The position numbers and the translations under genes were made by a program. A stretch of 64,000 nucleotides of DNA from Channallabes apus (taxonomy: Eukaryota > Chordata > Actinopteri > Siluriformes > Clariidae): the NCBI GenBank assembly GCA_030522415.1, contig CM060113.1, positions 15,953,651 through 16,017,650 on the forward strand. Reading direction: 5' to 3'. A model generated the notes under the pieces. It did not search any database. It saw only the letters and a program-made list of their open reading frames with translations, and had not been told where the DNA came from. Position 1 is the stretch's first letter. Each line of letters opens with the position of its first letter. Of the stretch, positions 35,081 to 46,132 are shown in pieces.

Positions 35081-35621
35081 GATCATAACAGCCTACTGCA
35101 TTTCATTCTTATAATAACTCAAAAACACAAGCGGGGCTGAATGACCGACATCTGCTGACGCAGTAGAACGTCCTGACAATGTTTTAATTTTATGGTCATT
35201 TATTTCAGTTAATAAATCTACTATAAATTTAAAGAAAACAAGAAATAAGATGACACAAAACCCTACACACGTCTTTTCTAATTACACGTGATAAAATCTA
35301 AAGGCTCACTGTGTTAACATTTATTTTGCTTAAATTTGAGCCTAATAAGATTTAATTTAATTTGAATTCTACATTTGTACTGTAATTTTTTGAATTATGA
35401 ATTCGTTTAACTACAGTGTGTCACTTGATTTTATCCGCTACTACATGCAGTTCTAAAGGAGCATGGCTAATTAATCCTGCAGAGAATGAATTAAGGCATA
35501 AGGCGTCAGTCTGTAGTTATATAGCGCCACTCAGTGGTAAAAGCCAGCAAATGCACAAACCCAATGCTGCCGCCGAGCGCTACAACAGTAAAACCACCAT
35601 TCCGATTAGGTAACCACTGTA

Positions 35622-37080
35622 AGTTCCTGTCCCTCAGGGCGATTTACATTCCAGGGCATATGAAGGTGGGAGCAGACTTGCTGTCCAGAATGGCTGTGAC
35701 ACATGGGGAATGGAAACCCCACCCCAAAGTAATCAGTCAAATCTGGAAGAGATTTTATATGTAGCAGAGGTGGACCTCTTTGCCTTGCAAGAAACAGCAC
35801 AATGTCCTCTTTGCTACTCTCTGACGCCTCCAGCCACCCCTGGGTCTGGGTGCAATGGCCCATACGTGGTCCAGATTACGTCTCTAATATCTCTCCTCGA
35901 CGGCTCACCTTGGATGATTCCAGTAAGGAGGGATCTTCTGTCTCAAGCACAGCGGACAATATTTCATCCTCGGCCCGAGCTCTGGAATCTTCACGCCACT
36001 AGAAGAACTTATGCCCTCAAATGGAATGTATTTGAAAGTTGGTGCATGGCAAAACATGTAGACCCAGTTCACTGTCGAATTGTTTCAGTGCTGGAGTTTC
36101 TGCAAGAAAAGTTGTCTTCGGTCTTATGCCCTAGTACCATCAGAATGTGCGTAGCCGCTATTTCGGCTTGTCATGTTCTGACTGATGGGGTCTCTGAGGG
36201 AAAGCACCCTTTAGTTGCCCGTTTATTCGTGGAGCTAAACGGTTGAGGCCGCCCACTAGAGCGAGGGTCCCCTCTCCAGACTTAGCGATTGTGCTCAAAG
36301 GTCTGATTGACACCACTTTTGAACCACTAGAGTCAGTGCCTGTCGGCTTCTGATCCTTAAGATGTTTTTTTCTTATGGTTACTTCTTTGAAGAGAATTGG
36401 AGATCTTCAGGCTTTGTCAGTCTCCCCATCCTGCCTAGAATTTGCCCTTGGGCTAGTAAAAGCTATTCTGCATCCTCACCCGAACTATCTTCTATTCCTG
36501 ACCATGCACCCAGTTGTCCTCGAAGCCTTCTGTCCTCCACCTTTTACAGCTCTGAATCAGGAAAGGCCTCACTTACTATGTCCAGTACACGCTCTTCAGA
36601 TTTACGTCCACCGCACTAGCCAGTGGCGTAAGTCAGAGCAGCCTTTTTTATGCTAAACGCTGTCACATTGGGTTAGAGATGCTATAGCCCTAGCCTATGA
36701 GGCACGTGGTCAAACATCACCTCTAGGAATCAGGACTCATTTGACCAGGGGGATTGCCTCATCTATTGCACTGGCAAGAGGTGTCCCCTTGCAGCAAGTG
36801 TGTGATGCGGCAGGTTGGTCCTCTCTGTACACTTTTGTCCGATTTTATATTTTGGATGTTCATGCTACTATCAGGCTCACGGGTCCTCGAATCAGTCTGA
36901 GACCTCCTTGGCTATTGTGCGCACACGCAACACAACCTTGGGGGTCTAGGCACGTCTCGGGTTACTTTGAGGTAACACTCTTCCCTGAAAAAGCATGAAC
37001 GAGATGCTGCGCTCCAATGCCGCACTGCTTGCGTGACTGGCCGTCCTTTCAGACAAAATTTACCTTGCACTTCATCAGCA
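35622..37080 (+). mobile_element. DIRS-type retrotransposon, right part
   Basis: Resumes with LSLRAIYIPGHMKVGADLLS (RNase H C-terminal half) directly after the TA at 35620-35621, continues through a tyrosine recombinase, and ends near 37070 with GATGCTGCGCTCC-type terminal sequence related to the left end at 21465. Confidence 0.85.
35710..36998 (+). pseudogene. DIRS tyrosine recombinase, frameshifted
   Basis: Three pieces in different frames. 35710-36246: the SAM-like N-terminal domain (RRTYALKWNVFESWC, VLEFLQEKL). 36375-36656: LKRIGDLQALSVSPSCLEF with the catalytic Arg of the recombinase core, then LLCPVHALQIYV. 36741-36998: the H-x-x-R motif with the nucleophile region VRFYILD. All signature residues can be found but at least two frameshifts separate them. 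In a live element this enzyme integrates a circular cDNA. Confidence 0.85.
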
Positions 37081-37352
37081 CTTCATCTTCTTTTAAAAAT
37101 AAAACAAATTATGAAATTAGAAATAATCAAAAAGCAATCAAGCTACATTACACTTCGTTAATTCAACTTACCACATTAGAAAATGTATAATTTATATTTT
37201 CCATAAATACAATTTGCATTCCCAAATTACATTAATAATAAATGAAACTAGAGAAAGGCCACTTTTACTATTTATGTCTATCTTTGTTTATCAATTTTGG
37301 TTGACTTAATTAATACAAAGTTAAAGTAGACTAATGCATTTTTTCTATAATA
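37081..37352. other. AT-rich spacer
   Basis: Nothing recognised. Confidence 0.4.
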
Positions 37353-38734
37353 CAGGTCCTTCTAAAAAAATTAGCATATTGTGATGAAGTTCATTATTTT
37401 CTGTAATATACTGATAAACATTAGACTTTCATATATTTTAGATTCACTACACACAACTGAAGTATTTCAAGCCTTCTATTGTTTTAATATTGATGATTGT
37501 GGCATACAGCACATGAAAACCCAAGATCCCTATTTAAAAAAATTAGCATATTTCATCCGACCAATAAAAGAAAAGTGTTTTTAATACAAAAAAGTCAAAT
37601 TTCAAATCATTATGTTCAGTTATGCACTCAATACTTGGTCGGGAATCCTTTTGCAGATTCTTGTGTCTTGTGTCTCTCAACTTTCTCTTCACAATATCCC
37701 ACAGATTCTCTATGGGGTTCAGGTCAGGAGAGTTGGCAGGCCAATTGAGCACAGCAATTCCATGATCAGTAAACCATTTACCAGTGGTTTTGGCACTGTG
37801 AGCAGGTGCCAGGTCGTGCTGAAAAATGAAATCTTCATCTCCATAAATCTTTTCAGCAGATGGAAGCAATAAGTGCTCCAAAATCTCCTGATAGCTAGCT
37901 GGATTGACCCTGCCCTTGATAAAACACAGTGATAAAACACCAGCCGCTGACATGGCACCCCAGACCATCACTGACTGTGGGTACTTGACACTGGACTTCA
38001 GGCATTTTGGCATTTCCCTCTACCCAGTCTTCCTCCAGACTCTGGCACCTTGATTTCTGAATGACATGCAAAATTTGCAACCTGTAGCCCATTTCCTGCA
38101 CACGCCTGTACACGGAGGCTCTGGATGTTTCTACTCCAGACTCCAGTCCACTGCTTCCGCAGGTCCCCCAAGGTCTGGAATCGGTCCTTCTCCACAATCT
38201 TTCTCAGGGCCCGGTCACCTCTTCTCGTTGTGCAGCGTTTTCTGCCACACTTTTTCCTTCCCACAGACTTCCCACTGAGGTGCCTTGATACAGCACTCTG
38301 GGAACAGCCTATTCATTCAGAAATTTCTTTCGGTGTCTTACCCTCTTGCTTGAGGGTGTCAATGATGGCCTTCTGGACAGTAGTCAGGTCGGCAGTCTTA
38401 CCCATGATTGCGGTTTTGAGTAATGAACCAGGCTGGGAGTTTTTAAAAGCCTCAGGAATCTTTTGCAGGTGTTTAGAGTTAATTAGTTGATTCAGATGAT
38501 TAGGTTAATAGCTCGTTTAGAGAACCTTTTCATGATATGCTAATTTTTTGAGATAGGGATTTTGGGTTTTCATGAGCTGTATGCCACAATCATCAATATT
38601 AAAACAATAAAAGGCTTGAACTACTTCAGTTTGTGTGTAATGAATCTAAAATATATGAAAGTCTAATGTTTATCAGTACATTACAGAAAATAATGAACTT
38701 CATCACAATATGCTAATTTTTTGAGAAGGACCTG
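37353..38734 (-). mobile_element. Tc1-like element, copy B, complete ends
   Basis: 1,382 bp between TA dinucleotides (37351-37352 and 38735-38736). Ends begin CAGGTCCTTCT and include the AAAAAATTAGCATATTGTGA repeat, with a second internal direct copy of TTAGCATAT about 180 bp in: the IR/DR arrangement of Tc1 elements. Same family as 1405-2214 and 49168-49514. Confidence 0.95.
37543..38405 (-). pseudogene. Tc1 transposase lacking the first catalytic Asp region
   Basis: Starts at ATG 38405. A frameshift around 38290-38345, where a short GGTGTCTTACC insertion occurs, splits the first helix-turn-helix. 37998-38264 holds the GRKKCGRKR linker and start of the second, and 37543-38013 holds SVMVWGAMSAAGV, the second catalytic Asp (FQHDLAPAH) and Glu (SPDLNPIE) with the DD34E spacing. 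Between MGYR and FCMSFGNQG-type sequence about 60 codons including the first Asp are deleted, exactly as in copy A. Confidence 0.9.
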
Positions 38735-38736
38735 TA

Positions 38737-39130
38737 CAGCGGAACCTCGGATTGCGTTCTGCAAGACGAGCAGAAAGCAAGTGAAAAATGAGCAAGTCTT
38801 GGTTTACGAATACAGAGTATCATGTAGCATCCATGCACTTCTTGTTTTGACGCCGACCGTCACATGATCACAACTGAGCCAATGTTTTTTCTCTCTTGCG
38901 TGCTGTGGAACTGCTCTTAGGATTTCTCTCATATTTAATGTATGTAAACAAAGATTAGGTTTGTTGCTCTTGTTCTTTTAATGATATCTTTATGTACATC
39001 ATGCATTGAAGGACTTATGTGCATCATGCATTGGAGTCTCTCTAACCAGATTCTGTCACAGCATCATGCAAAACTAGATGTACAAACGTTTAATAAAACA
39101 TTGTCAGTTATTAGGTATTTGCCTGCTTTA
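38737..39130 (+). mobile_element. One-ended Tc1/mariner-like fragment
   Basis: Begins with CAGCGGAACCTCGGATTGCG, the same terminus as the complete MITE at 46017-46652, and continues with GCAAGACGAGCA. Its first base follows the TA that is also the right target TA of Tc1 copy B. The other end was not found, so the right boundary is approximate. Confidence 0.65.
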
Positions 39131-39779
39131 CCTTGAGGTGTATGCAACTAAAAGCCATACCCCAGTGAAAAAAAAATACACTTTAGTGTATTACAAATAT
39201 ATTGAAATCCTCGCTAGTACACTGCAAATATACTAACAAAAAAATGTACCATCAGTTAATATATAAAAAGTATACTAACATCATGCTTTTACCAAATTTT
39301 GGACTTAAACTTTAAATATACATAAAAAATAATTGTATTATAGTACACTTTCCAAAAATATATTATTGGAAAATATACTTTAAGTGAAAGGTTGGTCTAA
39401 TTTCCAAAGTATACTTATTTAAACTTGTTTTTCAATTTATTTTTAGTATATTTTTTAAAAATATGCTCGAAATAATCATTGTACAAATGTACAGAAAGTA
39501 TACATTAGAATAAAATTTTTAATATACGATAGTCTCAATATATTATCAGTTAAATTTAAATGTACTTATTCATATGTACTTATGTTTAGTGCACTCCTCT
39601 CTCGTGCGATATCAAATTCGTTCTTGCGCGCTGAAAATCACTTTTGCCGTTCAAGATAATTTATGTTTGCACTCTCTCACTCTTCTGTCCGCTCAATGTC
39701 ATAAAGCTACACTTACACAAACCGCAGCAGCGTTGTAAACTCTGCAACTATTCCAGCCAACCAGAGACTAGAATCGGCG

Positions 39780-39912
39780 CGACACCAGCCAATCATCTGT
39801 TTCCTGATTGGCTTCCCAGTCCTCCACTTCTAGTTTGAATTAACGGCTGAAGCTGCATCATCGCATGCATTAGTTCGTATCGTTGTTATTTTATTTTCAT
39901 CGGCACAAGGTA
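39780..39912 (+). promoter_or_regulatory. Promoter-like segment with CCAAT boxes and splice donor
   Basis: AGCCAATCATCTG and the inverted CTGATTGGCTTCC stand 10 bp apart, followed by an exon-like stretch ending CGGCACAAG then GTAAATTT (donor near 39910). No ORF of note follows. Possibly the promoter of a former autonomous element. Confidence 0.3.
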
Positions 39913-41318
39913 AATTTAACGGTTTTTGTTGGGTAATTTGTAATTAGGTACATAATTTAAGCTATAGAATTTATTGTGTAATGTGTTGTTGCTAAATCTT
40001 ATGTACTTTGCTTGTGGTATAATGCTCTGTAGCTGTCGGCCTGTTTTCAGTCTCTGTGTAACAGCTAGAATCAACATGCCAGGTTTAAACTAATACTGTA
40101 CCTGTACAGGACCTCTTTGTTCACACAACAGTTTAAATTTTAGTATGTGTGTTTGTAAGACAACCTGCCTTTTGTTGAACACAAATAAACTATAGTAGTG
40201 CTTTTTTGTAACCTTGTGCAAATTAAATCTGTTGAACTCATGAATAAAATCTGCCTCATAATTACTGATGTAATGTGTTTCAAAAACATGTTATAGTGTA
40301 GAAAATGCATTTAGCATTTGTAAATTATCCTAAACACCTTTAGTGTACTGGTAATGCATTTGCAATACTGTAGTATAGAAGGTTGTGTGTACTGTATGAT
40401 ACAATAAAGTATATTTGTATTAACCACAAAGTGTACTTTTTTAGTATTTGTAATTGACGAGGGCCCGGTTTCTCGAAAGCTTCTTATCGCTAAGTAGTTC
40501 TTAAGTTGTACCTTAACTTCCCTCTTAACGGTATGGCGCATTTCCTGAAACATTCTTACGCTACGTATCTCTTAAGTCACACGTTCGTAAGGTTGGTCTG
40601 GACCAACCTTAACTCATTCTTAGCGCAGTTTCAGCTCAAGACGCTAGTCGCCGCCACTGAGCGGCAGTCTTTATAAATCAGCGGTGTATGTAAGCACATT
40701 ATGGCACGTTATCAAAGTCGTATTAATGATGGAATATACTGTAGGCCTGTTTAAGAATTTTATTATATTTGATATCAGAACTAATAGAGTGACTTTTAAT
40801 TAGCCTATTTCATAATGTAACTAATGCATTAAAATTGGCAATCACTTTTAATATTAAACAGGTGGCAAACAATTCGGGAGCGATACAGCGTGTTGTTGTG
40901 CTAAAATGAAGGCGGTGCCGTCCGCGGAGCAGTGTGATTCATGTACATTTTTCCTTTAGACAAAACTTCAGCCCTTTTCATATTTTCCCTGAGGTCGCTA
41001 TTTAAAAAAAAAAAAGGTTTTGCCTTCCAAGCCAACAGATTACGGAGCTTCTTGACCTGCTCAAACCTGCACTTACCAGGCCAATGCGTCGTACAGTACT
41101 TACTGTACGCTCCACGTCCCGATGTCCAGCTGCTTTTTGTTTAAAATATGTTTCACTGATCATTAGCCATTATCCATAACTTTATGGGCTTTTCTTTTGA
41201 CATGTTTTATTTTTATGAAATTTGATTTCGTTAAATGAGAAAATAACCTTGTGAGTTTCAAACCCCACATACATTAATTTTTCTGAGTGATTGTAATGCT
41301 TTATACAGTAACCCATAT

Positions 41319-41507
41319 TTACATTTAGGCATTTGGCAGACGCTCTTATCCAGAGCGACTTACATTTTTATCACATTATACATCTGAGCAGTTGAGGGTT
41401 AAGGGCCTTGCTCAAGGGCCCAACAGTGGCAACTTGGTGGTTGTGGGGTTTGAACCTGGGATCTTCCGAACCATAGTCCAATGCCTTAACCACTGAGCTA
41501 CCCCTGG
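41319..41507 (-). mobile_element. tRNA-headed SINE in element G copy B
   Basis: Minus-orientation copy of the SINE at 27090 with both tRNA boxes and tail. Flanked by the 7-bp duplication CCCATAT (41312-41318 and 41508-41514). Copy A has an empty site here. Confidence 0.92.
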
Positions 41508-41553
41508 CCCATATCTCACCTATGCGATTTGACTCGCTGTGAGATGCGGTGTT

Positions 41554-41820
41554 ATACCCCTATCTCACCTACGCGGTATCGCGCAGTGGCCGTAAGTAGG
41601 GTTCATCATGATTCACCCCGAGTTTTTGTGCTGTGATTACGTTTCCATCTTTCCGCGTGAAAAATTAAACGTTTAATTTTTTGGCGGTCCTCGCGGAAGC
41701 TTGTAGACCTTGCAGAACTTCACGGAACATTAGCAGAATGTCGCTGGCAATCGCGGCAGCTCACAGTGCCTAACATCGCATCTCACCATAAGTCAAGCCG
41801 CACAGGTGAGATAGGGGTAT
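41554..41820. mobile_element. MITE inside element G copy B
   Basis: 267 bp with ATACCCCTATCTCACC and GGTGAGATAGGGGTAT ends, equivalent to 7561-7809 in copy A. The other, one-ended unit corresponds to 44440-44632. Confidence 0.85.
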
Positions 41821-42416
41821 TATGTTAAACTTTTATTAAATTTTTATTTGTATAGCACTTTTAACAATTGACATTGTCTCAAAACAGCTTTACACAATCA
41901 AAAGAATTATTTAAGTTTGTATGGAACGTGAATGTGTATGAATCAAAATGGTCAGACAGTCCCTGGTGAGCAAGCCGCGGGCGACAGTGGCAAGGAAAAA
42001 CTCCCTGAGATGGTAATAGGAAGAAACCTTGAGAGGAACCAGACTCAACAGGGAACCCATCCTCATCTGGGTGAAACAGATAGCAGGATATTGATCTGCA
42101 TTTATACAGTGTGTTGGGTGGCAGGCAGTTCAGCTATAATAGTTGATGTTAATTGATGTTAAAATGGAGTCCAGGTAGTTATGGGAGACTCAGATAGACT
42201 TGTAGAAAGTTCCAGTCCTGAACTATCGAATTGTCAAGTCCTCAGAGAAACAGCTGCTAACACCAGTCGAGGCCAGAACCATCTTCTAAGTAGAGAGAAT
42301 CATCCCCAGACACCAGACGCATCCCAAAGAGACACACGGGGCAGCCATGCGACGAGACCTCCAACCAGAAGCAGGGCAGCAGGATGGATCAGACAGGTCC
42401 GGAGGGCAGAGGGAGA

Positions 42417-43331
42417 CTGAATCTCAATTCTACCCCTTACCCCTACACTTAGCCCTACCCCTCCGTTTGGCGCATTCACGTGAAGGGGTAGGGGTGTCTC
42501 ATTTCTCTTTTGGTTGGAGGGGGAAGGGGAAGGGCCAGATAGCCCTCCAAACGAAGATTTTTCGGGACCTCACTTAAAACGAAGGGCTAAGCAAAATTTT
42601 CAACATGGCTGCTCACTCGAGCAAGCAGACCCATAAATGTAAATTTTTGCCATTAATAAAGATGTTTATGACAAGTTTTCATTCTATGTATATTACCTCT
42701 AGGCTTGTGTTTGTGTTTATGGTGATGTTCTGTAAAGAAACGTTTGCAAAAAAATCGCTAAAGTTTGCTAGCGGATAGCACAGATTGCACGATATTAAAA
42801 ATATATATTTTTATGTCACATACACTTTACTGCATGCTACAAACAAATATGAAAGTTCAGTAGCACGGCAGTTTGCCGAGCATTTGATAACACATTGTTT
42901 GTTTTGCTTACGGCCATATGTGTACATGTAAATGAACGGTGCTTACACTATTCTTGCTTATTGCAACGTGACCACAGTTTTGTAATTTATATTCTGTATA
43001 GGGACGGCTGAGGAAACCCGAAGGCTCATCCCTTTTCGTGGTGAAAATGAGCAACTTTTTTTAAAAATCGAAATAAGGCGCAAAAAAACTTTGGGAGTGA
43101 GTAATCTCTCTCTTATTGGAATGTGTGATAAACATCGGCGCATGTCCTCTGACGTAACATTAGGAACTAGCGACAACGTATGATGACATACAGTACAGTA
43201 TAACAGTTTTGTAGTGGGGTCCCATTTCTTAGGGGAAAAATTTAAACCCTTCCCCCTTCCACTTCGTTTCAAGGGACAAGGGGAAGGGGCGAGGGGTAGG
43301 GGAAGGGGTAGAAAATGGAATTGGGATTCAG
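42417..43331. mobile_element. MITE within LINE 3'UTR, 915 bp
   Basis: Ends CTGAATCTCAATTCTACCCC and the inverse of CTGAATCCCAATTCCATTTT, followed by CCCTTACCCCTA/CCCCTTCCCC-type purine-pyrimidine blocks in opposite orientation. Non-coding. The target duplication is unclear. Confidence 0.8.
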
Positions 43332-43771
43332 CCGGAGTCTGGATCACTGGCAGCTCAGGGGTGACATGTGTAGCTCGACAGAGAGAGAGAAAGAGTGAAA
43401 GGGGGAGACAGGGGGAGAGAGGAAAGAGAAAGAGGGGGAGAAAGAGAAGAAGAGGAGAGATGGCAGTTAGGTATGGTCACAGTCACATAATGTATAATGT
43501 GAATGTATATTTACTGTAGAGTGCAAGCAGGGACTCCGGCAGGACATACTATGACAGCACAACTAAAAGGGAGAGCCAGAAGGAAACACAAACATGAGGG
43601 CTCCCTGAGATGTAAAGCAAACAATCACCTCACCGTCAACAAACCTGAGTGATCAAATGAGAGTGAGGAAGACAGCATCTAAACATACCAGTTCACCATA
43701 ATACTCTACGTCCATGAGTCCCCCAGATCTGCTCCTTTACCTAAGGCAAATCTATTTATAAAAATGCTTGG

Positions 43772-44435
43772 CTAAATAAATAGGGTTTTTGGCCTAGACT
43801 TAAACACTGAGACTGTGTCTGAGACCCGAATACTATTTGGAAGACTATTCCATAATTTTGGGGCTTTGTAAGAAAAAGCTCTGCCCCCAGCTGTAGTTTT
43901 CATAATACGCGGTACTGACAAGCAGCCTGCATCCTTTGATCTAAGTAGGCGTGGCGAATCTAGCAGTTCGCTCAGATACTGCGGCGCGAGACCATTTAAT
44001 GCTTTATATGTCAAGAGTAGTATTTTAAAATCAATGCCAAATTTCACAGGGAGTGCATGTGAAGATAGGATAGGGGTGATGTGCTCATATCTTCTGGTTC
44101 TAGTGAGGACTCTCGCTGCTGCATTCTGGACTAGCTGAAGCTTGTTTATGCACCTAGCTGAACAACCAGACAGTAAGGCATTACAATAGTCCAACCTAGA
44201 TGTGATAAAAGCATGAACTAGTTTTTCTGCATCATTTTGCGACAATATATTTCTTATCTTGGCAATATTTCTGAGGTGAAAGAATGCTATCCTGGTGATA
44301 TTATCTACATGAGCTTCAAATGAAAGGCTGGAATCTATAATCACGCCGAGGTCTTTTACTGTTGCACTTGATGGAACAGAAAGGCCATCTAAAGTTGCGG
44401 TGTGATCTAAGATTTTACTCCTAAGGCACCGTATT
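43772..44435 (-). pseudogene. LINE reverse transcriptase C-terminal part
   Basis: An uninterrupted frame from the 5' junction to the stop at 43772. It contains VKDLGVIIDSSLSFEAHV, LVHAFITSRLDYCNALLSG, LQLVQNAAARVLTRTR and FKILLLTYKALNGLAPQYL, diagnostic for the region after the RT catalytic box in fish L2-type LINEs. The frame continues upstream into the host MITE to 44488 by chance. The catalytic YxDD and endonuclease are missing, but the surviving part has no stop, suggesting a fairly recent insertion. Confidence 0.88.
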
Positions 44436-45328
44436 AGGCACCGTGAGCCGCCTCGAGTGACCGCCCAATGGTCCGCGAAGATCTGCAAGATCCGTGAGCT
44501 TCCGCATGTTAAACGTTTAATTTTTTTGCGTGGTAAGATGGAAACTTAATCACGGCAACAAAACTCGCGCTGAATCATGATGAACCGTACTTACGGCCCC
44601 TGCGCGAAGCCGCGTAGGTGAGATAGGGGTATTAAACCTCCACTCTTTCATCTCATCGTATTCCTTTCATAAGTGCGCTATACAACCCCAACAACTGACG
44701 TACTTCACATTGTTTCTGAAGTTTCTCAACTATGATTGTATACCCGTTTCGTTTCACCGTCACTACAGGTCACATGAAATTATTAGCGACAATTTGGTGA
44801 TTTAATTTATATATTTGTCTATTATGGCATGCTATTGATAAGTTAACCCATGTCGAAATAACTGCTATTAAAAGAATTTAGTGCAATGTTTAATTTGCAT
44901 AGAAAGTGCCGTCTTTCCTAACGCTGTCATGCAAAAGTAATTCAGGAACTTCACTGTAGACACCACCTTGTAACGTCGGACGTAAGAGGCAGCGACTTAA
45001 GAAGGCTCCTAAGGGACAGTTCGAGAAATACAATTAGAAAAGGTATCACTTTACGTAAGATATATCTTAAGAGTCTTCTTAGTGCGCGAATAGTATGCAT
45101 TATTGAGAAACCGGCCCCAGAAGTATAACAGCATGCTACTGCTGCACTAAGAATATACTCAGTATATTAATCATGTATTTGTAATACAGTAAAAATAGCT
45201 GTAATGTACTTATAATACATTAAATATGTACTTAAATTGTATTAATTACTGTCAGGTATGTACGTTAGTACACACACAGCCATATACTTTAAGTGTACTA
45301 AGTATACTTAAAATTGTTCCACTTTAGC

Positions 45329-45712
45329 TGTCATGCACACACAATCTGCGGCCGGCACTAGGACCCGGAAGTAAGTCGGCCGCCTACCAGGAAGTATAAG
45401 AGGAGTAAACAAACGGTGGCTTACCGCTCAGTCATTGAGTTCGGCCCATGTCGGTTAACGTTGGCTTTCTTCAAACCGTGAGTACTCACTGTGTTTTGGT
45501 TATCGCTTCTTGCCGTTGTGTGTGTATTTATAGGACGCGGGTTAAATTTGTGTTTTTCCCTTGCTCCACTTTTGTGAGAGTCCTTAAAGTAAATCGCGTG
45601 GTTATCCTGCCTACTCGCCGTTACTCCGCGTTTGGGTTTACCATCCACGCTACATTGGGCTAACTGCTAAAGCTACGTCTTCTGGTCACCTCAGGTTAGT
45701 TCATCTTTGACA
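45329..45712 (+). mobile_element. Solo LTR, 384 bp
   Basis: TGTCATGCACAC at the left, ATCTTTGACA at the right, and a perfect 5-bp duplication TTAGC (45324-45328, 45713-45717). It contains a TATA-like TATAAGAGGAG and a GTGAGTACTCAC palindrome. Same family as 46699-47069 and 1-96. Confidence 0.92.
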
Positions 45713-46016
45713 TTAGCACACAAAAATATACTTAATACACTTAAAATTGTGCTTTTGTACAATTTAATTACAACTTAAATACACTTAGTACAAAATTAGT
45801 TGTTCCAAAATAGTATTGACACTGTGACATAAAGTATATGTTGCTTTTTTGTCTGAGGTTGCATTTGCCTAATACTAATACCCACTATGATCAGATGATT
45901 TGTATTATATTTTTACACAAAAAAATATAGAATTAAAAGAGGGGGTACCTGACTGGGTACATGACTGTAGTTAATAGCTCATGTCAAGTGTTTGAAAATG
46001 ATGGATGTCTATAATA

Positions 46017-46098
46017 CAGTGAAACCTCGGATTGCGAGTAACCTGGATTGCGAGCGTTCCGCAAGACGAGCAAAAATCTTTAATAAATTTTGACTGAA

Positions 46099-46132
<34 letters not shown>

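Larger units (their letters stand above)
24203..35619. mobile_element. Large inverted-repeat element (11.4 kb) inserted in DIRS RNase H
   Basis: Ends are CAGTGGTTACCCAATCGG at the left and, inverted, CAGTGGTTACCTAATCGG at the right (17 of 18 identical), each next to a TA. Further inverted similarity links the arms: 24430-24465 with 35185-35220, and 25480-25690 with 34001-34210 (about 90 percent by eye over 200 bp). The arms are about 1.5 kb. The middle holds a Tc1, a BED-finger hAT, a hAT MITE, two SINE types, a LINE scrap and a second DIRS fragment. No gene of its own was recognised, so superfamily and autonomy are unknown. Confidence 0.7.
41824..44435 (-). mobile_element. 5'-truncated L2-like LINE
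   Basis: The 3' end (plus-strand left side) has TTTTTATTTGTATAGCACTT and GACATTGTCTCAAAACAGC, a common fish LINE tail; the 5' side enters the RT C-terminal region and stops at 44435. A 3'UTR of almost 2 kb includes the widespread GAAAAACTCCCTGAGATGG block. GGCACCGT occurs twice next to the 5' junction (GGCACCGTATTAGGCACCGT) and may be the target duplication. Confidence 0.8.
40461..45118 (+). mobile_element. TIR element G, copy B, with nested insertions
   Basis: Both ends present: GGGCCCGGTTTCTCGAAAGC at the left and the inverse of GGGGCCGGTTTCTCAATAA at the right. After subtracting the SINE (41319-41507) and the LINE (41824-44435), the remaining length is about 1.86 kb, the same as copy A. 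Copy A lacks both at the corresponding points, so the insertions happened after the copies separated. Confidence 0.85.
39180..45830. repeat. AT-rich repeat hosting element G copy B
   Basis: On both sides of 40461-45118 and of the solo LTR the sequence is built of TATACTT/AAGTATA, TACACTT and TACTTTAAG motifs, which points to a single older repeat unit disrupted by two insertions. Terminal repeats could not be defined. 39640-39912 inside it is less AT-rich and promoter-like. Confidence 0.45.

Noticed and set aside
24203..35619. A Polinton/Maverick or virus-derived giant transposon
   Set aside because: Size and long inverted ends fit loosely, but no polymerase, integrase, ATPase or capsid-like frame is present, and the target appears to be a TA rather than 6 bp.
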